64,000 nt of DNA from Geobacter sp. AOG1 (GTDB lineage Bacteria > Desulfobacterota > Desulfuromonadia > Geobacterales > Geobacteraceae). Within the stretch, counting starts at the first letter, position 1; each line of letters starts with the position of its first letter. The translations under genes and the position numbers were made by a program. This document shows, in pieces, positions 18,407 through 25,717 of this stretch. The notes beneath the pieces are model-generated. The model was given only the letters and a program-made list of their open reading frames with translations, searched no databases and was not told where the DNA came from. The stretch lies in contig NZ_BLIZ01000001.1 of NCBI RefSeq assembly GCF_019972315.1, positions 1,004,513 through 1,068,512 on the forward strand, written 5' to 3'.

Positions 18407-18604
18407 AGGGTTGTTGCCCCGGCAAGGGGGCGTTAGCGGGTTTCCCCGCACGGCTTTAACCAGTTGTTTTGACTGATATTTGCCATCGGCGGGGTGTTGC
18501 ACTCCAGGTTTCTGCCAGGCTTTGAGTTAATCCTGATATGCGGGGGGTGGGATGGGCGAACCCCCGATAGCCGTAAAAAAAAACAATTTTTTTTAAATAA
18601 ACCC
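18407..18604. other. Intergenic region between the PBP gene and HU
   Basis: About 200 bases without a credible open frame. Small hairpins are visible (GCGGG/CCCGC near 18435-18450, and CGGGGG at 18541-18546 with CCCCCG at 18561-18566), followed by an A9/T8 tract at 18574-18597 immediately upstream of the HU promoter. The A/T tract could act as an upstream promoter element or a binding site for HU itself. No riboswitch that I recognise is present. Confidence 0.4.
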
Positions 18605-18632
18605 TTGCAAACGCCAAATTTATGAATATAGT
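18605..18632 (+). promoter_or_regulatory. Sigma-70-type promoter of the HU gene
   Basis: TTGCAA (18605-18610), 16 bases, TATAGT (18627-18632), directly downstream of an A/T-rich tract, with AAAGGAGGG before the HU start codon. Confidence 0.65.
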
Positions 18633-18665
18633 ATTCGTGAAACACCACATAAAGGAGGGTTTACT

Positions 18666-18947
18666 ATGACCAAAGCAGAACTCGTCGAAGCGGTAGCGAA
18701 GTCGGCCAGTCTGACCAAGGCGGCAGCGGAGAAGGCAGTAGGTGCGTTCATCTCTACGGTTAGCGGCGCCCTGAAAAAGGGTGACCGGGTAACCCTGGTA
18801 GGCTTCGGCAGCTTCGAAGTTGCCAGCCGCAAGGCCCGCACTGGCAGAAATCCCCAGACCGGCAAGGAAATCAAGATTGCCGCCGCCAAGGTGCCCAAGT
18901 TCCGTCCTGGCAAGGCTCTTAAGGATGCTGTTGCCAAGAAGAAGTAA
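18666..18947 (+). CDS. DNA-binding protein HU
   Basis: 93-residue nucleoid protein of the HU/IHF family. Typical features are [11 protein letters not shown] at the N-terminus, the [20 protein letters not shown] segment leading into the DNA-wrapping beta arm with its conserved RNPQTG, and a basic end [15 protein letters not shown]. The length and the lack of IHF-specific features point to HU (hup) rather than IHF. It is a stand-alone unit with its own promoter, a very strong ribosome site (AAAGGAGGG) and a classical terminator, consistent with high expression. Confidence 0.95.
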   Translation: MTKAELVEAVAKSASLTKAAAEKAVGAFISTVSGALKKGDRVTLVGFGSFEVASRKARTGRNPQTGKEIKIAAAKVPKFRPGKALKDAVAKKK

Positions 18948-19023
18948 TTCCTGCCGGCCGATCGCTTACTCCATTGAACCGAATGTTTGATGGCGTGGTT
19001 TGATCGACTGCATATGTTTCCAT

Positions 19024-19052
19024 GAAAACCCCGCTTACGCGGGGTTTTTTTT
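19024..19052 (+). terminator. Rho-independent terminator of the HU gene
   Basis: Stem AAAACCCCGC/GCGGGGTTTT with a four-base loop, ending in a run of eight T. It lies 77 bases past the HU stop codon. Confidence 0.92.
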
Positions 19053-19242
19053 GTCAGGTGTCATGGATCCAGGAGTTTTTACTGACAGCGGCAGTCGAAT
19101 AACAGAGGCAACGATAATTGTTGGAACTAGGTGCAACGTTGGTGATATACTTTGTTGAGTGCGCGGCTAACATCCCGGGTTGTGTATAACGATGCTGGGA
19201 CGGGGAGACGTCACACCGGTGGTGTATGTGTCAAGAAAGGTC

Positions 19243-19638
19243 ATGGCAGGAATGAAACTGCGTATTTATTATGAGGACACGGATGCGGGTGGTGTCGTCT
19301 ATCATGCCAGGTACCTCCATTATTTCGAGCGAGCCCGGACCGAATTTTTGAGAGAGCAAGGATTATCGGTGCGGGAGCTGCATGACATGGGAAGCATTTT
19401 TCCGGTGGTCCGCCTGGAGGTGGAATTCCGTGCCCCGGCAGTTCTTGATGATCTGGTGCGGCTGGAGACGGAGGTCCTTGAGGTGGGAAAAACATCCTTT
19501 ACCCTGGGCCAGCAGGTCGTCAGGGATCTGGATGATAAACTCCTTGTCGAGGGGCGGGTGACGTTGGTTTGCGTCGGGCCGGGAATGAAGGCGAAACGGC
19601 TGCCGTCTGACCTGGTTCAGGTGCTCAAAGGGGCATGA
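19243..19638 (+). CDS. ybgC: YbgC-type acyl-CoA thioesterase
   Basis: Hot-dog fold thioesterase. The signature YYEDTDAGGVVYHARYLHYF carries the catalytic aspartate, with ERARTEFLRE after it. About 131 residues is normal for the family. YbgC hydrolyses short acyl-CoA or acyl-ACP and in many proteobacteria is the first gene of the tol-pal operon. Here it stands about 11 kb from tolQ. The start is uncertain: ATG codons at 19243 and 19252 both have only cramped ribosome sites (AAGAAAGG or GGCAGGA), and an in-frame start at 19180 would add 21 unlikely residues. The transporter gene follows after 28 bases. Confidence 0.88.
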   Translation: MAGMKLRIYYEDTDAGGVVYHARYLHYFERARTEFLREQGLSVRELHDMGSIFPVVRLEVEFRAPAVLDDLVRLETEVLEVGKTSFTLGQQVVRDLDDKLLVEGRVTLVCVGPGMKAKRLPSDLVQVLKGA

Positions 19639-19666
19639 TTCAGTCGGTGGAAGAGGGGCTGGTACA

Positions 19667-20785
19667 TTGACAGTCACGGCATATGCGGTTATTGTGCCGG
19701 CATCACTGCTTCTGGGGGTGGTGGCCGGGTTCATCATGCATCGTGCCGGTTTTTGCATGGCGGGGGCATTCCGTGACTTCTTTCTCTTCCGCCAGGCATT
19801 TATGCTGCGTCAACTCTTGCTCCTTGTCGTTGTCTCAATGATTCTCTTCGAAGCTGCCCGTTTGATGGGGTTTTTGCCACTCTACCCCTTTCCTCTGCTG
19901 GGTCCCCCGACTCTCGCCAGTCTGGTGGGAGGGGCGCTTTTCGGCGTCGGGATGGTTCTGGCGGGCGGATGTGTCGTAGGGACTCTCTACAAGCTTGGCG
20001 CGGGGAGTGTGCTCAGCGGAGTGGCTCTCGCGGGTCTTCTCTTCGGAAGTGTGCTGTATGGGGAAATCCATCCCTGGTGGGGAGCTTTTGCGCGGGCGAC
20101 CATAATGGGCAAGGGGAGTTTGACGTTGCCGGACGCTCTCGGGGCCGATCCCTTGCTGCCGATAACGCTGGCGGTTGTCGTCGTCGGGGTTCTTCTGTAT
20201 CGCTGGCTTCGCCAGGGCAAACTGCAACGGCATTCCCCGGTACGAGGCTACCTGCAGCCGTGGCTGGCTGCCCTGCTTCTGGCCCTGACGGGGCTTTGCT
20301 CCTATCTGCTTGTTGGCATGCCCCTTGGTATTACGACAGCCTACGCCAAGCTGGGTGCTTCCATCGAGCAGTTCGTCGCACCTCGCCATTTTGCCGGATT
20401 GGTCTTTTTCAAGGGATTGCCCCTCGATTATCGGTACCCTTTGACGCAGGAGCGCCTTGTCGGCGGTCCGGGGCCTGCTTTTGATGGAGTGGCGGCCATA
20501 CAGTACCCTCTCCTGCTGGGGCTCGTACTGGGGGGTCTGGTGTCGGCCGTCCTGGTAAGGGAATTTCGCTTCTATTATCGGGTCCCGGTGTGTCAGTACG
20601 GTTCGGCCTTCGCCGGCGGCCTGATAATGGGACTGGCATCACGCATGACGCCGGGCTGTAACATTTGGCACATCTTTGGCGGGCTGCCCATACTGGCAAT
20701 CCAGAGCATCCTGTTCGTTATGGGATTGTTGCCGGGGGCCTGGCTTGGGGGAAAACTCCTCACACGGCTGATAATAAGGAATTGA
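19667..20785 (+). CDS. YeeE/YedE-family (sulfur transport) membrane protein
   Basis: 372-residue integral membrane protein with about nine to ten hydrophobic spans. Two family landmarks are repeated in the two halves: HRAGFCMAGAFRD near the N-terminus, GGCVVGTLYKLGAG after it, and in the second half GSAFAGGLIMGLASRMTPGCNIWH. The conserved cysteines in these loops are those implicated in thiosulfate uptake by YeeE. It starts with TTG at 19667 with GAGGGG upstream. The TusA-like gene 56 bases downstream fits the frequent YeeE-TusA partnership, which supports a role in importing or handling reduced sulfur or selenium. The substrate is inferred. Confidence 0.85.
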   Translation: MTVTAYAVIVPASLLLGVVAGFIMHRAGFCMAGAFRDFFLFRQAFMLRQLLLLVVVSMILFEAARLMGFLPLYPFPLLGPPTLASLVGGALFGVGMVLAGGCVVGTLYKLGAGSVLSGVALAGLLFGSVLYGEIHPWWGAFARATIMGKGSLTLPDALGADPLLPITLAVVVVGVLLYRWLRQGKLQRHSPVRGYLQPWLAALLLALTGLCSYLLVGMPLGITTAYAKLGASIEQFVAPRHFAGLVFFKGLPLDYRYPLTQERLVGGPGPAFDGVAAIQYPLLLGLVLGGLVSAVLVREFRFYYRVPVCQYGSAFAGGLIMGLASRMTPGCNIWHIFGGLPILAIQSILFVMGLLPGAWLGGKLLTRLIIRN

Positions 20786-20841
20786 TAATCGAAGATCGGT
20801 CCTGACAGTGGACCGGATAACCGTTCGTTTACGAGGAGCCC

Positions 20842-21105
20842 ATGGATAAGGAACAGAAAACGCCCCAGATTATCGAATTCGACATCAGAGGGCAACTCTG
20901 CCCGGCAACGCTACTCATCGCCCTCAAGGAACTGAACCGCTGCAAGGAGCAGCTGCACAACGGAGAAATACAGCTTGTCTTTAAAACCGACAACCGCGAC
21001 GCAACGATAACCATTCCCGATGCCGCCGAGAACATGGGGTATGGGGTGGAGGTTCGGCGGGTAGATAACTACTATCTCTTAGTGGTCGAGCAGGGCCACT
21101 CATGA
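20842..21105 (+). CDS. TusA-like sulfurtransferase (SirA/YeeD family)
   Basis: 87-residue protein with the TusA fold signature DIRGQLCPATLLIALKEL. The cysteine of the CPxP motif, which carries the persulfide, is present, but the second proline is replaced by threonine (CPAT). TusA-type proteins pass persulfide sulfur to partner enzymes, and YeeD-type members serve the adjacent YeeE/YedE channel. The gene follows that transporter directly with GAGGAG upstream of its ATG, and precedes a PAS-domain gene by 18 bases, probably in one transcript. Confidence 0.82.
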   Translation: MDKEQKTPQIIEFDIRGQLCPATLLIALKELNRCKEQLHNGEIQLVFKTDNRDATITIPDAAENMGYGVEVRRVDNYYLLVVEQGHS

Positions 21106-21123
21106 CGGAGGGTATTCACAATC

Positions 21124-22140
21124 ATGAAGTTAGGTGAGAGGTTGCGGGGAGTTGTCGATAATCTTTCCGGGGCTGGCGAGATCCAGCGTCTGGTCGCGGA
21201 AAACGATCTTCTGCGGGAGCGGGAGCGCTTGGCCTATGTCTACGTACGAAGCAAGGTCAACCAGCTGTTGCGGGTAATGGGGACGTTGCCGCTTCGTGCC
21301 GAGGAACTGAACGATTCGACATTACTGGAACTGGATCCTATCGGGATCATTGCCGACGCTTTTGCCCAGGTGCTCGATCACCTCAACGACACCAACGACA
21401 AGCTCAAGCTTGCCAATGATGAGATCCAGGCCATTCTAACCGCTGCCAACGTAGGAATTCTGGTGCTGGATGCCGAAATGAAGGTTCAGGCATTCAATCC
21501 CAAGCTGCGGGAGATGTTTCTTCCTGCAGGCATCGATGTCATCGGCTCTGCATGCAGTGAGGTCCTCTGTGGGCAGGATATCCCCCCTGCCGACTGCACC
21601 TTCGCCAAGGTTATGGCGAGCAAGATTGGTTTGCAGCGCCAGGAGTGGGCATTGAAGGGGTGCCACTACGATGTTGCCGCCGCTCCCATCAAGAACAGGT
21701 TTGGCGAAATTACCCATGCGGTGCTGGTTTACAACGAGGTAACCGACCGCAAGCGGATGATGGAGAGCCTCCAGGAGAGCGAAGAGATGTTCCGCACCCT
21801 TCTGGAGAACTCCCGGGACATGGTGCAGGGCGTTACTCCCGACGGCACGTTTCTCTATGTCAACCGCGCCTGGCGACAAGCTCTCGGTTACGGGGAAGAC
21901 GAGATCGATCGGCTGACCATCCATGATATCATCCACCCCGACTGCCGCGAGCACTGCCTGGGATTTTTCCAGGCCCTCCTATCCACCGGAAAGGGAGGGG
22001 AAATCGAGGCCGTATTCGTCTCCCGTGACGGGACCACCCTGCCGGTCAAGGGAAACGTCAGTTGCAACTTCAGGGACGGCAAACCGCTGGTGACCTGCGG
22101 CATCTTTCACCGTGCCGACGTGGGTCAATCTTGCCTATGA
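21124..22140 (+). CDS. Tandem PAS-domain protein without a catalytic output
   Basis: 338-residue soluble protein. Residues 1-105 are largely coiled coil (ENDLLRERERLAYVYV, LNDTNDKLKLANDEIQAILT). A first PAS domain (about 105-210) contains ANVGILVLDAEMKVQAFNP, with cysteines in SEVLCGQDIPPADC. A second PAS domain (about 220-330) contains TLLENSRDMVQGVTPDGTF and ends with CGIFHRADVG. No kinase, GGDEF, EAL or DNA-binding domain follows. It may sense redox or a ligand for the sulfur genes upstream. The stop codon lies a few bases before the likely start of the glycosyltransferase gene, suggesting translational coupling. Confidence 0.8.
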   Translation: MKLGERLRGVVDNLSGAGEIQRLVAENDLLRERERLAYVYVRSKVNQLLRVMGTLPLRAEELNDSTLLELDPIGIIADAFAQVLDHLNDTNDKLKLANDEIQAILTAANVGILVLDAEMKVQAFNPKLREMFLPAGIDVIGSACSEVLCGQDIPPADCTFAKVMASKIGLQRQEWALKGCHYDVAAAPIKNRFGEITHAVLVYNEVTDRKRMMESLQESEEMFRTLLENSRDMVQGVTPDGTFLYVNRAWRQALGYGEDEIDRLTIHDIIHPDCREHCLGFFQALLSTGKGGEIEAVFVSRDGTTLPVKGNVSCNFRDGKPLVTCGIFHRADVGQSCL

Positions 22141-22150
22141 CCGCAGTTCC

Positions 22151-23158
22151 GTGAACATTCCCCCCCTTTCAATCCTGCTTCCCGTCCGTAATGAAGCAGA
22201 TCATCTTCCCCACGCCCTCGCGTCCCTTCGACGCCAGACATTTGACGACTGGGAACTGGTAGCCGTGGACGACGGATCGACCGATGCTACGCCTCAGATA
22301 CTGGCGGCCGCTGCCGATATCGACCGGCGCATCCGGATCATCAATCCCGTTGGGCGTGGACTGGTTCCTGCCCTCAATGCCGGTCTTTCCGCCTGTCGTG
22401 CTCCGTTGGTTGCCCGGATGGACGGGGATGACATCGCCCACCCCCGGCGACTGGAACTCCAGCTGGCATGCCTGCGAAGTCAGCCTGAAACCGGCTTGGT
22501 GGCCTGCTCCTTTCGCCATTTCCCCCGCACCGGACTTAAGGTCGGCATGCTTGCCTACGAGGCGTGGCAGAACTCCCTCGCCACCCACGAGGCGATCATG
22601 CGCGACATGTTCGTGGAATCCCCCTTTGTCCACCCAAGCGTCATGTTCCGCAAGGAAGTGGTCGCCGCCGTTGGCGGGTACCGCGACATGGGGTGGGCGG
22701 AGGATTATGATCTCTGGCTGCGGCTGGCGGCGGCAGGGGTCCGTTTTGCGCGGCTGTCCCGGCCATTATTCTTCTGGAGGGAACGACCGGCCAGGGCTAC
22801 CCGCACCATGGCGGAATACACGGCGGCAGCCTTCCGCGCCTGCAAGGCCCACCACTTGCGGCGTAGTTTTCTGGCCGGTGCCGACGAGGTCATGCTGGCG
22901 GGAGCGGGTAAAGAGGGGCGTGCCTGGCGGCTTGCCCTTGACCGGGAGGGGGTTGCCGTGAGTCGCTGGGTGGATGTGGACCCCCGCAAGATTGGCCGTC
23001 AGTTGCACGGAGTGCCAGTCGTTGCGGCCGATGCGGTCACGCCGTCAATGGGCCGGCTTCTTGTCACCGTCGGGACCCGGGGGGTGCGGGAAGAGTTGCG
23101 GCGCTGGGCAACGGCTTCCGGTTTCCGTGAAGGAGAGGATTTCCTCTGTGTGACGTAG
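22151..23158 (+). CDS. Family 2 glycosyltransferase with a C-terminal Rossmann-like tail
   Basis: GT-A fold glycosyltransferase. LSILLPVRNEADHLPHALAS opens the domain, VDDGSTDATPQIL and ARMDGDDIAHPRRLELQ provide the nucleotide-sugar and DxD-type residues, and WAEDYDLWLRLAAAG matches the usual acceptor-side ED. The C-terminal 85 residues (GAGKEGRAWRLALDREG, WVDVDPRKIGRQLHGVPV) look like a small nucleotide-binding domain similar to the N-terminus of PglD-type acetyltransferases. I start at GTG 22151 because the domain begins right after it. An upstream GTG at 22112 overlaps the PAS gene. Neither start has a clear ribosome site. The acceptor is unknown. Confidence 0.83.
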   Translation: MNIPPLSILLPVRNEADHLPHALASLRRQTFDDWELVAVDDGSTDATPQILAAAADIDRRIRIINPVGRGLVPALNAGLSACRAPLVARMDGDDIAHPRRLELQLACLRSQPETGLVACSFRHFPRTGLKVGMLAYEAWQNSLATHEAIMRDMFVESPFVHPSVMFRKEVVAAVGGYRDMGWAEDYDLWLRLAAAGVRFARLSRPLFFWRERPARATRTMAEYTAAAFRACKAHHLRRSFLAGADEVMLAGAGKEGRAWRLALDREGVAVSRWVDVDPRKIGRQLHGVPVVAADAVTPSMGRLLVTVGTRGVREELRRWATASGFREGEDFLCVT

Positions 23159-23217
23159 ATTTGCTCTGAAGTTTCAAGGCGAAAGCAAACAATAATCGAG
23201 TGGGACAGGAGACAGAC

Positions 23218-23508
23218 ATGGGCATCACCCTGAAGCCGTCGGATCTTTACTACAAATACCCGAAGGACATTGCCAATCGTGACAGGCCGAAATTCAGGGG
23301 TAAACCCGACCCTGAACCGTTCAATCGTGATGACCTGTACGAGGTGCTGCCAATGCTGTCGGCGGTAATGGATGAGTTGGGGAGTAACGACGGGCGTGTT
23401 CTGAACATGCTGGAGGACATCCTCAACCAGGAACTGCCGCGGTTCATCGCTACCCGCGAGGAGGTGTTCGATTGCCTGGTGGAGACGGCACGGGAGCGAT
23501 TGAGCTAG
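23218..23508 (+). CDS. Conserved small protein, function unknown
   Basis: 96-residue acidic, soluble protein starting MGITLKPSDLYYKYP. It has no signal peptide, membrane span or motif I recognise. The middle (DDLYEVLPMLSAVMDELGS, then LNMLEDILNQELPRF) is predicted helical. The ATG at 23218 has AGGAGAC upstream, better than the in-frame start at 23200. The frame is supported by typical codon use and by a strong terminator hairpin 38 bases downstream. It is convergent with the carbonic-anhydrase-like gene. Confidence 0.65.
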   Translation: MGITLKPSDLYYKYPKDIANRDRPKFRGKPDPEPFNRDDLYEVLPMLSAVMDELGSNDGRVLNMLEDILNQELPRFIATREEVFDCLVETARERLS

Positions 23509-23546
23509 GAACTCACCTGGTGGTACGGTAGGTCGACAGCAGAAAG

Positions 23547-23583
23547 GCAGAGCCCCGGCGGGAGGAACGTGCCGGGGCTCTGC
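23547..23583. terminator. Bidirectional hairpin between convergent genes
   Basis: Perfect 13-bp stem GCAGAGCCCCGGC/GCCGGGGCTCTGC with an 11-base loop, placed between the ends of two convergent genes. T-rich sequence follows on both sides only weakly. Confidence 0.75.
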
Positions 23584-23588
23584 TCATT

Positions 23589-24122
23589 TCAGGACGGGTC
23601 GTTGATATATTCGAGAGCATACCGTACGTAGTTCTGGGGAGACTTGCGGAGCCAGGTGATCTCGTCGGGAGAGAGATCGCGTTTGAACTTGGCGGGGGCA
23701 CCGACCCAGAGGGTATGGGGGGGGATTACGGTACCCTCGGTCACCAGGGCGCGGGCACCGACCAGTGCCCCTTCTCCCACCACCGCCTTGTCCATGACCA
23801 TTGCTTGCATGCCGATGAAGGCGCCGTTTTCGATGGTGCAGCCATGGAGGGTGACACTGTGACCGACGGTGACGTCGTCGCCGATGATCAGCGGTGCTCC
23901 CGGATCGTCGGCGTGTTTCCGGTGAGTGACGTGGAGCATGGTCAGGTCCTGGATATTGGTCCGGTCGCCGATGCGGATGAAATTCACGTCGCCCCGAGCC
24001 ACCACGTTGTACCAGATGCTGCTCTGCTCACCGATCTGAACGTCGCCGATAACAACCGCAGTCTCGGCGATGAAGGCGGAAAGGGCGATCTGGGGATGAA
24101 TTCCCTGAAAAGGCCTGATCAT
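23589..24122 (-). CDS. Gamma-carbonic-anhydrase-like hexapeptide protein
   Basis: 177-residue left-handed beta-helix protein. Hexapeptide repeats run from AFIAETAVVIGDVQIGE to GARALVTEGTVIPPH. The three metal-ligand histidines expected for the CamH/YrdA group are available in MLHVTHRKH and TVGHSVTLHGC, and RGDVNFIRIGDRTNIQD is the usual strand with the conserved Arg and Asp. Such proteins bind zinc or iron, and many have no proven carbonic anhydrase activity. The trimer is expected in the cytoplasm. Downstream of nadA in the same direction, from which it is separated by repeat B1. Confidence 0.9.
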   Translation of the reverse strand: MIRPFQGIHPQIALSAFIAETAVVIGDVQIGEQSSIWYNVVARGDVNFIRIGDRTNIQDLTMLHVTHRKHADDPGAPLIIGDDVTVGHSVTLHGCTIENGAFIGMQAMVMDKAVVGEGALVGARALVTEGTVIPPHTLWVGAPAKFKRDLSPDEITWLRKSPQNYVRYALEYINDPS

Positions 24123-24153
24123 GGAAGGTGTTGTCCTTTTAGTCGTTTTGGGG

Positions 24154-24289
24154 AATGCGGTTTTTTCGCAAGATCAAGGCTGTCGAGGTTGAGCGCGGAG
24201 GCGTAGTACCCAAACAACGGGCATAAACATCGCTACGCCGCACAAGCAAAACCGAAGACTTACGCAGAGATTGCGGAAAAGCCGCGGTT
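24154..24289 (-). repeat. Family B structured repeat, copy B1 (after nadA)
   Basis: Read on the minus strand, it starts four bases beyond the nadA stop codon with the same landmarks as the other copies: TTTTCCGCAATCTCTGCG, then the inner stem GGCGTAG/CTACGCC, then CCTTGATCTTGCGAAAA. This copy differs by a longer apical loop (about 27 bases in place of five). The outer stem pairs imperfectly, with one bulge. Orientation relative to the upstream gene is the same as in copies B2-B7. Confidence 0.8.
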
Positions 24290-24292
24290 CGA

Positions 24293-25207
24293 TCAATCTC
24301 GTGGAATTGCCAGCATCCGGTCCAGTGCCTTCTTCGCCGGCACCCGTATCTCTTCCGGCACCTTGACCACGGGGACCATGGCTGTCAGTGCCGCCTCGAT
24401 GTCCTCCAGGGAGGTGAGTTTCATGTTAGGGCAGATGAGGGCGGGGGAGGCGAGGATGAATTCCTTGTCCGGGTTCTCCTGCCGCAGCCGGTAGAGGATG
24501 CCTGCCTCGGTGCCGATGATGAAGGACCGGGCCGTGCTATGGTGGCAGTAATCGTACATGCCGCTCGTGGAGCAGACATGGTCCGCCAGTTCCACGACGG
24601 CGGGATTACATTCGGGATGACAGATGAAGAGCGCGTCGGGATGCTCACCCTTGAGTCGCCGGACCGTATCCGCCGTGAGACGCTCGTGGGTCGGGCAGTA
24701 CCCTTCCCAGAAATGGAAGGTCTTGGTGGAGAATCTGGCCACGTAGCGCCCCAGGTTGCGGTCGGGAACGAAGATGATCTCGGGCTCGGTCAGGGAGTTC
24801 ACTACCTTCTGGGCGTTGGCCGAGGTGCAGCAGATATCGCTTTCCGCCTTGACGGCGGCCGAGGAATTGACGTAGGTGACCACAGGCACCCCGGGGTGCC
24901 TGGCCTTCAGCTCCCGCAAGCCTTCTACCGTCACCATGTCCGCCATGGGACAGCCGGCATCCAGGCGAGGTAGCAGGACGGTTTTGGAAGGGGCGAGAAT
25001 GGAGGCCGATTCGGCCATGAAATGAACGCCGCAGAAGACGATCACGTCGGCCGTCGCCCGGGCCGCTTCAATGGAGAGGGCCAGGGAGTCACCGGTGATG
25101 TCGGCGATCTCTTGCACCTCGTCGCGCATGTAGTTATGGGCCAGGAGGATGGCGTTGCGCTCCTTGAGCAGGCGCCTGATCTCCCGTTTGACAGTTTCTC
25201 CACTCAT
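24293..25207 (-). CDS. nadA: Quinolinate synthase A
   Basis: 304-residue [4Fe-4S] enzyme that condenses iminoaspartate with dihydroxyacetone phosphate to quinolinate in NAD synthesis. The three pseudo-repeated domains are visible with the motifs [72 protein letters not shown] and [11 protein letters not shown]. The cysteines in FCGVHF, the central region and CPNMK are candidates for the three cluster ligands. Length is normal. The ATG at 25207 is 54 bases below a consensus promoter (25261-25289). nadB and nadC are not in the window. Confidence 0.97.
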   Translation of the reverse strand: MSGETVKREIRRLLKERNAILLAHNYMRDEVQEIADITGDSLALSIEAARATADVIVFCGVHFMAESASILAPSKTVLLPRLDAGCPMADMVTVEGLRELKARHPGVPVVTYVNSSAAVKAESDICCTSANAQKVVNSLTEPEIIFVPDRNLGRYVARFSTKTFHFWEGYCPTHERLTADTVRRLKGEHPDALFICHPECNPAVVELADHVCSTSGMYDYCHHSTARSFIIGTEAGILYRLRQENPDKEFILASPALICPNMKLTSLEDIEAALTAMVPVVKVPEEIRVPAKKALDRMLAIPRD

Positions 25208-25260
25208 GTCGGCAGGTCCTCGCGGTTGTGGCTTGCTTCCCCGGTCAGGGGGTGGGGGAA

Positions 25261-25289
25261 ATAGTAGACAATATCGACAGCCATGTCAA
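25261..25289 (-). promoter_or_regulatory. Sigma-70-type promoter of nadA
   Basis: On the minus strand TTGACA (25284-25289), 17 bases, TACTAT (25261-25266). It is back to back with the tatA promoter, and both -35 elements continue as TTGACATGG. Confidence 0.7.
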
Positions 25290-25319
25290 ACCCTTTGCCG
25301 GGTACGCCGACAACCGTTC

Positions 25320-25348
25320 TTGACATGGTTCGGCAAAACCTCTATTAT
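25320..25348 (+). promoter_or_regulatory. Sigma-70-type promoter of tatA
   Basis: TTGACA (25320-25325), 17 bases, TATTAT (25343-25348), a near-consensus promoter about 55 bases before the tatA ATG. Confidence 0.72.
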
Positions 25349-25402
25349 TTTAGCAATTAATGCGCGGCTGGCGGGGAGTGACCGGCCATTGAGAGGTTTA
25401 CC

Positions 25403-25669
25403 ATGTTTGGCATAGGAATGCCCGAGCTGATCGTCATACTGGTTATTGCGCTGATCGTCATTGGGCCGCAGAAACTGCCGGACCTGGCCCGCTCTCTGGG
25501 GAAGGGGCTGGCGGAATTCAAGCGTGCAACCGATGATTTCAAACAGAGTGTGGAGGACGAAGCGCGGACCCAGGATGAGAAGGAGCGGATAGCCCGGGAG
25601 GTTGCCGCCAGGGAAGCCGCGACAACCGCTCCTACGGAAGGCGAAAAGAAAGAGCCGGCCAAAGTGTGA
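25403..25669 (+). CDS. tatA: Twin-arginine translocase subunit TatA/TatE
   Basis: 88-residue single-span membrane protein. The N-terminal [20 protein letters not shown] forms the short membrane helix, followed by the P-x-K-L-P hinge ([16 protein letters not shown]) and an amphipathic helix [12 protein letters not shown], then a charged tail. TatA oligomers form the pore for folded protein export. The short tail and the FG motif favour TatA over TatB, although a TatB-like role cannot be excluded. Monocistronic here, with its own promoter and terminator. tatC is not in the window. Confidence 0.92.
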   Translation: MFGIGMPELIVILVIALIVIGPQKLPDLARSLGKGLAEFKRATDDFKQSVEDEARTQDEKERIAREVAAREAATTAPTEGEKKEPAKV

Positions 25670-25690
25670 TGCCGGCGGTCTGTGCCAGTG

Positions 25691-25716
25691 AAAAAGGCGG
25701 GGTTTCCCCGCCTTTT
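25691..25716. terminator. Bidirectional terminator between tatA and cpoB
   Basis: AAAAAGGCGGGG/CCCCGCCTTTT with a three-base loop. The flanking A and T runs let it work for both convergent genes. Confidence 0.9.
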
Positions 25717-25717
25717 G

